Below are positions 27,290 through 39,479 of a stretch of 64,000 nt of DNA, piece after piece (position 1 is the first letter of the stretch; each line of letters starts with the position of its first letter). The stretch covers positions 8,316,501-8,380,500 of the forward strand of contig JAXRKN010000044.1 in assembly GCA_038502055.1 (NCBI GenBank). The letters run 5' to 3'. Under the pieces are notes generated by a model. It worked only from the letters and a program-made list of their open reading frames with translations, had not been told where the DNA came from and ran no database searches. The stretch comes from Tanytarsus gracilentus. Taxonomy: Eukaryota; Arthropoda; Insecta; Diptera; Chironomidae. Made by a program: the position numbers and the translations under genes.

Positions 27290-27880
27290 CTTCAGTTTTT
27301 AATTGAATTTAAAAAGTTTTCAATTTGATTAATTTGTTTAAAAAAATAATTAAAGTGACTTAAAAAATTTTGATTTAATTGAATTTTTTAAAAAAAAGTT
27401 TTTTGAATAAAATTGTTTAAATTTTCCTTGAAAAATTCTAATAAAAAAAATATTTTTGTACGTGGGAAAAAGTTAATTTAGAAATCAGAAATCGAGAGAT
27501 TTTTTTTTGCGAATTTTACACCCACTTATCGAGGCAGTGATAATTAATAAAATGGAGCAAAAGATTAAAATGTTATAAATGCGAATAATTTTTGTTGTGA
27601 TTTAATTGAAAAATCACGTTGGAATTTTTTTAATTAAAATTTTAATCCGAAGATTAAAGAAAAATTATTTGAAAATTTTTTTCAAAATTTTAGACGTGTT
27701 GAAAAGTTTTAATTTTTTTAAGAAATTAAATTATTTTTTTGAAAGTTTTAGTTTTTTTAAAATTATTTTTAAACCAACAAAAAAAATTATTTCTTGAATT
27801 ATTTTTTAAATCAATAAGAAAAATTAATTAATTCAATTAAATTTTTTCAATAAATTTAAAAAAAAATTAAATCTTTTTCT
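27290..27880. other. Extremely AT-rich stretch
   Basis: About 600 bases made mostly of alternating A-tracts and T-tracts with very few G or C, the most AT-biased long stretch outside the poly-A insertion. The 63-codon frame at 27606-27797 is all Phe/Lys/Ile/Leu and is not believable. Such DNA can act as a scaffold/matrix attachment or nucleosome-poor region; this is an inference. Confidence 0.4.
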
Positions 27881-28199
27881 CATGGACTTTAATTACATGA
27901 TTTATGTACGAATCCACATAAACTCATCCAGCCAGCATGGAAGTGCAATACAGAGACGAGAGAATGCGAGAGCGAGAAAGAGTTTGAAACATACTAAAAA
28001 TTAATTAAATTTTCTCCTCTTTCTCATATCACAGAATAATTTCATTTAAAGCACCCCGAGAGTATGTGAATGTGCAAGTTCATATCAGAGAGACGGAAGA
28101 GCACTCATAGGGACGAAAAACTTCTCAATTTAAAGATTCCAATTAAAATATAAAACAATTGATTGTGTTTTTGCTATTTCTTCGAGTGTGAGAGAAAGA

Positions 28200-28886
28200 A
28201 AATAAATCAAACTTTTTCGGTGTGCCGGTAAATCAAGCTCGAGTAGTCGGCATTATTTTTCAATTAAATCACAAACTAAAGGAAGACACACAAAGAGACA
28301 ATTCAATAACAAAAGAAGCGTGTTCCTGTGAAGACAGATAAGGCATTAAAGAATTTCCTGTGTGAATATTAAAAAAAATAATTCTCAATGTAGTGCGGTG
28401 CATTCTATTAAAAATATTCAAAAAAAATTATTATTGTCGTGCTGGTGAATAAAACAACGCTCAACTAATTGAATGTGGTGATCAATATTGAATGAAAAAA
28501 TATTTTAATTATCTACTCGCAGATGACGACAAAAATAAATATCACTCATTTTGTCGGTGTGGTGTATTTGAAAAAATAAATAAATTTTTTTCTACCGTAT
28601 TGATTAAAACTCACTCTGTGCCCTGATTAAATCTGTATTTAACATAAAAAAGTTTAAATTCATTGTATGGATGACCAAATTAAACGTAAAACCACGAATT
28701 GAAAATCACTAAATCCTATCAGCATCGAGTGGTGAGTGGAGTGTATGTGGTGACGACGATTAAAAGCAGAGAAAGAATATTAGCGACGCTTCATTTAACG
28801 GATATTGGTGAAGTGTAGAGAAAGAGAGACAGAAAAAAAGGATATCGGACTAATTAAGCACTCAATTTTTTTCCATCATCCAAAGG
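28200..28886 (+). promoter_or_regulatory. Possible long 5' leader exon ending at a consensus donor
   Basis: The block is less A/T-monotonous than its flanks, with GTGCGGTG, GTCGTGCTGGTG and AATCAAGCTCGAG words that resemble insect 5' untranslated leaders. It ends at AAAGG followed by a full-consensus GTAAGT donor (28887-28892). No coding frame is apparent. It may be an alternative first exon of the same hypothetical plus-strand gene as the 23.8-kb block. Evidence is stylistic, so confidence is low. Confidence 0.2.
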
Positions 28887-29279
28887 GTAAGTCCACAGTC
28901 ATTGTTTTAATGAAGTGTAAATTTTCGGATTAAATGTGCGGGCACAAACAATGGCGAATAATTTTCAGCATTCATGCGGTCTTTTTTAAATAAATTGATG
29001 AAAACTCATCGGAAAGAAGGTCAACTATTGATCCGGAGACAAAAGAGCAGAGAGAGGATGCTCGAATGGCCTTTTTGGCTATTCAAAAAATATTTCGACC
29101 TTAAAAAAAGACTTCAACAATAACACAAGAGCAAGTGTGATGCGATAATCGTCTCTTGATTATGTTGTGTGAAATTAATAATCACTTTTGACTTGCGGTG
29201 TCAGGGGATGGCGTATTTTAAATATTTCTTAAAAAATTAACCGTCTGCTAAATAATTGAGCGATAAAAATCTCTTTCTT

Positions 29280-29500
29280 CTATTTCGACCGCAAATACTT
29301 ATCACCTCCATTAGCTGATTTGTCAGTCAACCGCCTTTGTCTGTCGGCTTTACGCACTGCTCCGAAAAAAAAGGAAATTTACTGTTCGGCTGATAATTAA
29401 TTATCAACCATATTTTTTCGCAATTGCCTTACATGGTCAATTTGTACGGACCGTTGATTGTTGATAACGCCAACGACAGAATAAATAATGCATAAAGATT
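29280..29500. promoter_or_regulatory. Candidate enhancer block with paired GATA/homeodomain palindrome
   Basis: Contains the perfect 16-bp palindrome TGATAATTAATTATCA (29391-29406), which places two opposed GATA sites around a TAATTA homeodomain core. Runx-like GACCGCAAA (29287-29295) and AACCGCC, a further TTATCACC and a TGTCAGTCA word lie within 120 bp. Complexity is higher than in the flanks. The cluster fits a developmental enhancer, but no functional evidence exists here. Confidence 0.3.
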
Positions 29501-29693
29501 TAGGCAAGGCACATCATCCATTTTTCAATCTCTGACATTCAGACGGAAAAGAGTGTGAGATGATTTAGACATCATTGGATGAATGAGCGAGAGATTGATT
29601 TTTTGTCTGAAAGTTTTTTGAGTTTTTAAGAGGTTAAATGTGTAAATATTGTTAAGCAAGAATTAAAAATTGTTTAAAATAAAAAAAAAATTA

Positions 29694-29704
29694 GGTTCGA
29701 ATCC
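29694..29704 (+). repeat. Dispersed T-arm/B-box 11-mer
   Basis: Exact GGTTCGAATCC followed by TAA, directly after a poly-A run. No tRNA structure surrounds it. Confidence 0.6.
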
Positions 29705-30127
29705 TAACTTTGAAAATCTAAATTGTTTTCTAAATATTATTTTCTTTTTTGAATTATTTTTAAATTTGTCAAGTAATTTTACTTAATAAAGAAATCTTTT
29801 CAAACTCCACTCACTCACATGTCGGCTCAGCTGTGTGTATAAAAGCAATGAATGTTAAAGGATGTGGAGCAGAACATCCAGCTTATCAAGCCATTTAAAA
29901 TCTGTGAAAAAGGGAGAATGAAGAATATGAAAAAAATTGTTAATGACATCTTCGTAATGTTTTTTGATTGATAGGCTGTGATAAGGATGGAAGAAATTTC
30001 TTATGCCTGCTTTTTTGATGCCCTTCAAGTAGGATATCATGAGGCATTGTTGTACAACATAAAAGAAAAAGAAAGAAAGATGACATGGATATAGCATTTT
30101 AAAAAAGATGAAGGAGAAATGAGGCAC

Positions 30128-30233
30128 GGGGTGGGAACACTTAGTGTTTTTAAAAATCATGCAATTAAAATATTTCATCTTAAGAATTTTATAAGTTTAT
30201 TTTCATAAAAATATTTAAAAGTGTCCCACCCTT
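30128..30233. repeat. Short foldback, CAAGGGGTGG family
   Basis: The left arm GGGGTGGGAACACTTA (30128-30143) pairs imperfectly with the right arm GTGTCCCACCCTTT (30221-30234). About 77 bp of AT-rich sequence lie between. Confidence 0.55.
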
Positions 30234-31100
30234 TTTCAAAAAATATGTTAAGATCTCTCAACATTTTTATTCATGCTCATTTCCTCAACAACAGTTGAAC
30301 TTTAATGCGCTTAAAAATTACTCGCAAGTAATGAATGATTCATATTTTGACATTCCATTCAATTAATTTCAATTATTTTCGGAGATTTCCACCTTTAGCA
30401 CTGCTCCATAAATATCATCTCGTTTCACACAGCGGCGAAGGGCATTTAAGAAATTGAATTGTTTATACATTCGTTTGTCAAAGCGAATGAACGTCAAAGC
30501 GTCAATCAAGTTTCCAATTTTTCCATCTCTAAATCAATTTACGGAGCTGAACATGTGAGCGAGAGTTTATTTTTCGGATACATGGAAGGCCTGGTAAATC
30601 CGATAATTGATTCATTGACCAAAATCACGTTCTAACTTTTTTCCTTTTTGATGCGCGACACATTCAATTTAATTCTTTCGTTTTGCCGCTTTTTGACGGT
30701 TGTCAAATTTATTAGAAAATTTCTCAGCATTCGAAATAAATTTTTATTGATTTTTCTCTTAAAAAGTTGACAGCAATTGAAATGGAATCGCATTCATTGT
30801 GTGTCAAATGTCTGGAATTGCCTTTTATATTCTTTTTCTGTGACGTCATTCGGTAATCTCTCTATGCACATCTGGGCAATGACTTTTACGAATGACTTCC
30901 CATTGAATTTTGAACACAGAGTTCAGAGGGATTATCGAGAGAAAAATGGGTAAAGTGATTTGTAAGTTTTAAGGCTTCAGTTGGGGATAATTGAAGAGAA
31001 ATTTTTTAAAAAATGAACAATGAAGTTAAAAATTGAATGTGATTTACTTTGAGGGTGATGAAATAAAATTTCAAGGGGTGGTAAAATGAAAATATTTTAT

Positions 31101-31127
31101 TCAAAAAATTATTGAAAAAGTTACGTG
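31101..31127. repeat. Left target-site duplication of the 1.8-kb insertion
   Basis: These 27 bases recur exactly at 32955-32981, and the sequences beyond each copy differ. A long exact direct repeat flanking an insertion is the usual footprint of target-primed reverse transcription. The first four bases (TCAA) could also belong to the element's tail. Confidence 0.85.
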
Positions 31128-31439
31128 AGTTTTATCCGGACAGTAGTCCGAACACCATCGCGATTTTAACACTCGTCAAATAAATATTATTTTAACCAGT
31201 TTTTTGTGTGTTTCTCATCGTTAATTTATTTTAAAAGTGTTTATAAGTGTTCCATCTTCAACTACAACATCAAGTTTCATCGATTTATTGCGTAAGGAAG
31301 TGAAAATGAGTGATTAAATTAAATTCTTAAAATTTCACTTTTCATATTTTTTTTTTCTCTCTCGCTCATTCTCACTTCGGAGAGTAACTCTCTCCAAATA
31401 TTATCTTCATCAGTATCATGAAGATTTTTTATTTATTTT

Positions 31440-31880
31440 TTATTTTTTAATTTTTTTTTGAATCATTCAGTTAAAGAATTGTTAGAGAAAATATAATTAA
31501 TTAACTTAACCAGGGGGAAATAAGCGCATTTGGATAGTTTTTTTGTAGAAAATTATATTTTTGAGTTGTTTTGAATCGAGACAGGGATTCAGTCAGATAG
31601 TTGATAGAGAAAATTTAATTAACTTAAACAGGGGGAATCAAGCGCATTTGGATGGTTTTCGCAAAAATGAATTTTTAGTTGCTTTTAATAGAGGAAGAAA
31701 AGCTTAAGTCAGAGAGTTGAAAACTTAATTAACCTCACCAGGGGAAAATAAGCGCATTGGAATGGTTTTTTATAAAAGTTAGATTTTTGAGTTTTTTTTT
31801 TTTTGAATAAAAGAAACGTGGATTCAGTCAAAGAGTTGATAGAAAATTTTATTTAACTTACAGGGGAAATATGGGGTTTT
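31440..31880 (+). repeat. Degenerate tandem repeats inside the insertion, about 115 bp each
   Basis: The core CAGGGGGAAATAAGCGCAT recurs with changes at 31511, 31629 and 31739, with a decayed copy at 31861. Each copy is preceded by ATTCAGTCA...GTTGATAGA and AATTAACTTA words. Spacings are about 118, 110 and 122 bases. Tandem repeats near the 5' end of LINEs often carry promoter activity; that role is not shown here. Confidence 0.7.
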
Positions 31881-32576
31881 ACATAAATGTTATTTTTATT
31901 CTTTATGTTATAATTTTTATCAAGTTAATGACATTTTGATCTCGTATTCGTTGGTATCCAACAAAACCAACTGTTAATCTTAGTGACCAGTTGAGGAAGG
32001 AAGCAGTGAGTACTTACGGACGAAAGTTGAATGACCTGTACATCCCATTCTAATCAACTAGATTAGATGGAGGAAGGTAGATGATAAACCAAACTTTTAT
32101 ACAATTGGTTTGACTTTGTACTTTATAAATTTATGTTATATGTTTGTTTGTTTTGTATTGTGGGTGGGCCAGTTCCTAACAGCTTGTCAGGGCTGAGGAA
32201 GGTTGTAGTGGCGGTAACTTTTATAAAATGCCGTCGAAACCACCTTTGATTTATTTATTTTATAACTGCAACCGTAAGGTTCAGTTAACTAACCCATAAT
32301 TGTGATTAGTTGGAAACACTCTATGAGTGATCACAAGACTGTTCATAATGAAAATTTATTACGTCATGGATTACGGCGTCTTGATTGGGAAATTCCGCTT
32401 GACGTTCCATGACGACTAACATTAAAACTCTGAGAGGGGTTATTCGATCGCTAGTGCGTCTTTTTCAAGACGTGTGTTGCAGCTCCCGAGGTGGGCGATT
32501 CCCGCGGGGACGCCTGCTGTTGAGGGGGAAAAAAGGGGTATTTATACTCTATTCTTAAGAGTAAAGGGGGGGAGAT

Positions 32577-32846
<270 letters not shown>

Positions 32847-32929
32847 ATTTTGTTCCGCCCCTGGAGTAATCTTAAGAGTTCTGCATGGTTTGCGTCTCCT
32901 TGGTAACTCCAACGCGCTACCTCTCAGTC

Positions 32930-32930
<1 letters not shown>

Positions 32931-32958
<28 letters not shown>
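32931..32958 (+). repeat. (TCAA)7 microsatellite tail
   Basis: Seven perfect TCAA units end the inserted element and run into the right target-site duplication. Short tandem 3' tails of this kind are known from several LINE clades and their dependants. Confidence 0.85.
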
Positions 32959-32960
<2 letters not shown>

Positions 32961-32981
32961 AATTATTGAAAAAGTTACGTG
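32955..32981. repeat. Right target-site duplication of the 1.8-kb insertion
   Basis: Exact copy of 31101-31127. Beyond it the host sequence continues with TGTTCCAG, whereas the left copy continues with the element's AGTTTTATCC. Confidence 0.85.
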
Positions 32982-33013
32982 TGTTCCAGTTAACAATGTA
33001 ATTTTTAATTTCA

Positions 33014-33024
33014 GGATTCGAACC
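33014..33024 (-). repeat. Dispersed T-arm/B-box 11-mer within an interrupted foldback
   Basis: Exact GGTTCGAATCC on the minus strand. It lies between a left foldback arm TTTCAAGGGGTGG (31069-31081) and a right arm TTTCAATCCCTTGAA (33086-33100). Without the 1.8-kb insertion and one TSD copy these parts would form a unit of about 180 bp, the clearest case of both dispersed patterns in one element. Confidence 0.6.
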
Positions 33025-36000
33025 TTTACTTTCTCGTTCGAATTCAATTTGATTTAAAAATGTTTCAATAAATCACTTTAATAAGTTTCAATCCCTTGAA
33101 TTTTGCTTTCAACAAGTTACAAAATATTTTCAATTATTTAATAAAATTAAATTAGTTATTTATTCATTTCACTTCATTTCACTGTTCTCAATTTTTAACG
33201 GTTTTAATTTAAATAAAATTTAACGCGTTAAATTGATTTCTTCAATCTCGCACCACACGAGGTCAAATCTTTCTCAAAATTGAATTTTCAAACAACTCTT
33301 TCAACTTCCGTACACAGTTCTCCTTCTCCACGTTGATTCTCACTGATTTGGGTAGACATTCACACATCTTCCTCAATTATTAAATGTGTCATGAGCGGAG
33401 ATAGGAAGAAGGATTTCGTGAGAAGAAAATTGAAATGTTAAAGGAATTTTCTCACTGAATAAATTTTTATTATTATTTGCATTATCATTGGGAGAAATTT
33501 TACGCTCTGACTTTTATGGCATAAAAAAGTCAATTGAAAGTAAAGAAATCACTTCATACCTGAGATCGTAAATCTTTTCTTTTTTTTCGGAAGGCTATGT
33601 GCTGCAACCTTTATCCAAACAGATAGGATTGTATTAAGGCTTGAAGAATGACATTATGTGAAACCCAAAGCGTTCTTTTTTGTGTACACTGCCGCACCGA
33701 AATTCCATTAAAAAAATTACTGCAAATTCATTTTTTGTCCTCTTCATGTTTTGTGCTATGTTTACCTTTTGAATATAAGGGAAAAAAGAGAGGAAAAAGT
33801 TTTTAATATGGAGTGGAAGAAAAATCCTAGAAAAGACCTTTTTTCGCATTCTTTACCTTGACGATATTCACCTTAAATTCTCCTTGCTTGAAGAAAATGA
33901 GAAACTTTTTACCTTTTCCCCTGCATGGCATGGCATTCATGCTATTTTCATCGTCGTCCCTCACTCATTGTTTGGGACTTTGAAAGAAAACTTTTTTCTT
34001 CCTTAAAGCTTGTGAGGGTGAAAAAAATTATTAATTTTATGAAAGCTTGAAAAATCAACAAGAGAAACTTATGCAAAATTTTAAAAATAAAAAAATTAAC
34101 GTTTTTATTAAATTTAAAATTTTTATGAAAAGGTTTAAAAATTTTTAAATCTAATTTAATTCCAAAACGCCCACAATCTCACTAAAGGTTCATAACCCCA
34201 TAAAAATTTAAAACCTAACATCAAAACATTTTGGCAAGCAACAGCACAAATTTTACCTCAAAACTCCGCAACAATAACAGGAAGAGAAATTGAGGCATGA
34301 ATAGAATATTTATCAATTTTCTGCCACACAAAACGCGACGGTTGTCGGAAAAATAAATAAGCAAACACACACACACACACAGGTTGCTTTTACTCTATCT
34401 TCGTGTGCAGAATAATGACGTCTTACTGGGTTAATTTAAAGGCCTGCAAGTTGTTAAAAGAGCGATAAACGGCACAAAACCACACAAATCCCAGCTGGCG
34501 CGGAGAGTCTTTTGCGGGATGGCAATGAGGGGGTAGTTGAAAAATGAAAAAATGTTTGGTAATAATGTGGCCTCTAAACAACAACAAGATCAAGCTATCC
34601 TGTGAGCATCAGGCGGAATGAAAAAACAATTTTTCCTCTAAATGCGCGGCTTCCTTCCAAGAGAAGAAGAAAATTAATGTAGATTTTTCCATCTTCTTTC
34701 ACCATTTGATAGCGCGCGGTGGTGGGGGCGCCCGCTTCCAACCATCATCATCATCTATCTCTCGAGCGAAAAAAAAAATGTCGAGGCGAGCGAGAGTGCG
34801 AGAAAACAAAAACATCTAATTCATCTTCATCAAAATAATTATGAGGCTGAAATCAGAGTGAAACAATTTTCCATTCTTTACTCAACTTTTTTTTATTCCA
34901 CAATTTTCCTCTTCCGCTTCGAAATGTGAAAGAAAGAAAAATAAAATAAAAGAACACACACCGGCACAATGTGAGAAAATATCTAAATTAAAGAAGAAAG
35001 AAAAGTTTTGCATTTTTTTATGGAACCGAATCCAGGAAATTTATTTCTCACATTTTCACTCAAATTTCTCTCTGTGAAAAATCAACAAAAGAAATTTTTC
35101 TTTTTCTAAAACTTTTGCATTCATTCTAGAATCGGATATTTAAATGCTGCCTCGACCTGAAACACACAAATTTTCTCTTCATTCTTTTAAATCGTTGAAT
35201 TTCGACGTCAACACAAATTATTGAGCAAAAAAAATGTGTTTGCCTCCTTAAACGCTTTCTTTTCTGCCACTGTTGTGTGCTTTGCTCATTCAAAGAACAT
35301 TAATTATATGATTTTGAGAGTCTAGCGGCTGTTTTATTTACATATTTGCCTTTCAAATGAAAAAAGTAAAGACTGAAAATTGCGGGGGTGGTTTGAGATC
35401 AGGAGGCGCACGAAGCATTAATGGGAAAATTAGAATGAAAATCATGTAGCAGATTTATGCGAGGTCGAGGGAAAAAAGATGTTTTAATATTTCCTCCATA
35501 ATTATTTTTCTCTCAGCTCCATATACACAACCCCCGAGAATCAGAGCAAGCTTTAGGCATGAGAAAAAAAGGGCGCGCATAATTTCTTGCGGAAGAGATG
35601 AGAAAAAATCAAAGTAATTGTTTCTTAAGCGTGTAAGAGAGAGATACTGTGTCAGTTTAATTATGGGGAGGAAATTTAATTAAAAAAATTCGTATTCTTA
35701 TTTGGATAATGATGATGATGGTTGGATTGGAGCATCAAGTGGTGAGAGAGAAAGATAAAAGAGCGAGATTGCTCGCGATAATGCTCGAAAAATTATTAAA
35801 AAAAGTAAAATGGGAATGAAATATTTAATGCAGTTTGTTAAATCTTAAAAGCTTCAAGGGATGAAAATTTTAAACTTTTTTTAAAAAACTATCAAAAAAA
35901 ATTATTGATAAAAATTTAATTTAAGCAGTAAAAATTGCAAAACATATTCACTAATTAAATAAGTTTACTAAGTCAACAATAAATATTCATTTATTGCAGT

Positions 36001-38029
36001 AATTTTGCAACTTTTTCAAATCTACAATAAATTTTTGAAACTGCAATAAATTTTCTAAATCCTCAATAGTTTTTTGAATAATTATTCTGGCATCTGCAAA
36101 AATATTTAGCATCTTTAATAATTTTTGAAACTGCAGTAATTTTTACAATAAATTGCAATAAATTAGCTAAACTTCGATCCCTTGCATCGTGCATTAATTC
36201 AAGACACTCTATAATCCCACAATCAACAATGTAAAATTATCTCGTTTCAAGTGTAATCCTCGCAACCCCCTCAGGGAACCAAATTTTGGAAATTAAATTA
36301 AATTAAATGTAAAAGGGCGAAGAAAAATTGGCGAGTGTCGAACAAAAAGAAGAAAAATCAAAATACACAACTTCGCGGTTCGTGAGATTTAATTTAATTC
36401 TCGTTCGTACTTTTATTCCTCCTTCTGCATATTGCAATTTATTTAAGAGTTAAGTGCCTCTCAAAAAAAGATGATTATGGAAGAGCGAAGAAGGAGGCGA
36501 AAAATTGATGTTAATTTAATTTGAAAGAACAATTTGTGAATTTAATTTTGATGGACATTCAAGCATGCTCAAGATGAGTCTGCAATGTGATGGAAATTGG
36601 CTCTTTATTTATAGTACACAGCGATATGCTTGAAAAGAATATTTCAAAAGAGAAAAAAAATAAAAAAACTCCATGAGCGCATTTACATCATCACTTGACT
36701 TTGATGTTTTCTCTCATGCCATGCTCATCGGCGGTTAATTTCCACTAATGCTTCCCACTTTTGGATATTTTAATTATTTCCGTTTAGACATTTTAGCAGA
36801 TCGACCATGACAAAAACTTCTTTGAAATTTTATCCGCTTTGTACACTAAGAAAAATGCGCAATCACATTTTCCGAGAATGAACGTCAAATTATACTAATT
36901 TTGAGTTTATAAATTGAATAACAACCGTCTAACGAAGAAATAAAAAAATGGGTTAATAAACAGTGCATGAATGACTGGCGCAGTTCTCAAATTTAACCGA
37001 CTCATTTGCGGAGTCCAGACGAGATGAAAAAGAAGAAGGGCTTTTTGAAAAAAAACTAAAATATTTTCTATAAAATTTGCTATAATTATTTTTACGAAAT
37101 GCTTTTTGAAAAAACTCTAAAATATTTTCTATAAAACTTGCCATAATTTTATTTACCAGAAAATTGTAAAATTTAACCCCATAATTAAAAAATAATATTT
37201 GCTATAAAAACTTGCTATAACTTTATATAATTATTACAAAACCCTCTTCAAACGAAATCTTCCAAGCGGCTTTTTAAACTGTTTATGACAGCAAACAATT
37301 AACATTCAACTCTGTTTGTCAGGGAACGGAGCAAAAGCGAGAGAAATGCCAGCAATTTTTCAATCATACCAAATTATGATGAAGGCAAATTTTTTACATT
37401 TGTATTTATGGTCAATGAGTCGATGAGAAATATATTCGGATGGAACTTCCTAATGGCTCCAAATGACCTCGAAAAAAAAATATTTTAATCCCTAATTTAT
37501 AAATTAATCAATTTTAAAAACACATTAAGCAATCAATAACTCCGCAAATTACCGACATTTTCTTTACGAATGCTCCGGTCTAACTTGAAAGAGGAACGAG
37601 CGGTCGGTCTCTAAATAGTTTATGATGATTTATACAAACGAAGTTAAATGTGAAACATAAACATTTGTGTGTGCTTTTTTGAGTGTATCGACAGTGGCTG
37701 TGATGATCAGCACTACTGGATTTTCTGCTTTTATGAATATAAGTCCAAAAAATATTCAAAGAAGTGGAAGAGAGAAAGCGAAAAAAATCTGTTAAATAAA
37801 GAATTTATTGTTTGCCCTCCGGCATCTCGCGCGAATTCTCGCTCATAAACCAAAATTGCCAATTTAACTAATTTTCGGGTCGTTGGTTGTTGTTTTTGTT
37901 GGTGTGTCATACACTAACAAGGTCCCGAGTGTTTGTCCAGTTAAGTGAGCAAGGGAGGATCAACTTAGGTTTTAAATTTATTAGACATTAAAATAAAATT
38001 TGAATGGAATGAAAATTTTGAAAAAAGAA

Positions 38030-38040
38030 GGTTCGAATCC
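38030..38040 (+). repeat. Dispersed T-arm/B-box 11-mer
   Basis: Exact GGTTCGAATCC followed by TAA. CAAGGGAGG lies 80 bp upstream (37950-37958) and GTTTCAGCCCCTTTA 95 bp downstream (38135-38149). These could be weak foldback arms enclosing it. Confidence 0.6.
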
Positions 38041-38899
38041 TAAATATTGAAAAAAATTGAAACGGTTGTTTTGTTGATAATATTTTTGCTAATTTTAATG
38101 CGTAGTAATAATTTTTTTTATCAAATTAGCACGAGTTTCAGCCCCTTTAACTTCACATATTCGTGAATATTTTTCTCAATGGATTTTTAAACCGTTTCTA
38201 ATCAGCACAACACAGCTCCATGATGATGAAGAAGATGTGCTTGTTTTCGAGTATACACACGAACGAGGGACAAGTGAGTGCGAGTGACTTTTCATGTCTT
38301 TCACACTAATTAACGACTCTCTCAAAAAAAAACTCTCCGCGTGACTGTGTTATGTTTTTAAAGCGAGGAATGTAGCAATTAGAGAGAGGGCATATAACAG
38401 TTCACTCTCCCCGGAGGGAAACATCGAGCGAGAGATCTGATTAATTTCAGAACAACACCAATAACTCGATGCAAGTGGCATTGCCATGATAGACAGCACT
38501 GTTTCCCATTTAAAATGTCATAAAAGTGTTTATTTTCGTAAATGAATGAATAACAAGGAATAACGAGTTAGTTTGCTCTCACTATGGTTGCACAGTAATT
38601 TGTAGCGTGATGCACTCAATTTTTGTATTCTTTTTCTTCACCCAAACAGATGTTGTAGAGGCATCAACAATAGTTTCTCTCTCAACCAAAAATAAATATT
38701 GAAAGGATGACATTTGTTGTCCATCTCTATAGCTACTGAATGCTGTTTCGACTCGATTGCTATTTTTTGCTTCATTGTTTGTTTTCGATGGACATTTCAA
38801 GTAGGAGAAAGATTTAGTAGAAAAAATATGAGATTTTGTATCAATTTATGAAACAACGCAAAAAAAATTAATTAAATTTGAAATCATATTTAATCTTTA

Positions 38900-38910
38900 G
38901 GATTCGAACC
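38900..38910 (-). repeat. Dispersed T-arm/B-box 11-mer
   Basis: Exact GGTTCGAATCC on the minus strand followed by TAA, only 870 bp from the copy at 38030 and in the opposite orientation. No tRNA fold surrounds it. Confidence 0.6.
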
Positions 38911-39467
38911 CACTTCATGAAAAATTCACAATTTTTTTTCTATCAAATTTTAAAGTTATTTAACTAAATTTTAAATAAAAATTTTCAACTTGTTCCTCCT
39001 CAGTTCAAAAACATTCCAATAAAAAAATTCTCTCATAAATCACCGTTATACGAACATCCAACGTGAAGTTCAACTTTGCACATTCGATTGGCGTCAACAG
39101 CAATCAAACTAACTAGAAAGAATCACAGATCCATGTGATTTGGAATTAACAAGTTTACAGTCTGCTTAACGCTGCTAATTAATTCATTAGAGAATCATTT
39201 TTTCTTCTTTTTTTGTCCAATAGAGTCACAAACTGGTCGTTCGAGTGTGGGAGAGAGAGAAAGAAAGATTGAGAGTTAATTAAAACATTTTTTTTATACA
39301 TGTAAACATTTTTATATCATCGAGCTTTAAATACCAAAAAATAAAGTCGAGAATGGACATAAAGCAGCGAGTCGATTGAGATAATTTTATAGTGCGAAAA
39401 TTTTTGCAGCAAAAAGAGTTTATTGAGGCAATAAACGGTCATTTAATTGACAGTTGAAATGTTTATT

Positions 39468-39479
39468 GCTCCGCTATAG
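39468..39479 (-). repeat. Isolated match to the terminal motif of the 58-kb element
   Basis: GCTCCGCTATAG is the exact reverse complement of CTATAGCGGAGC. It shares 11 bases (GCTCCGCTATA) with the right end of the element ending at 58941. Flanking sequence shows no further similarity by eye, so this is either an end remnant or chance. Confidence 0.3.

Noticed and set aside
34365..34381. (CA)n run as a meaningful element
   Set aside because: A short ordinary microsatellite; similar CA/TG runs occur at several places in the window.
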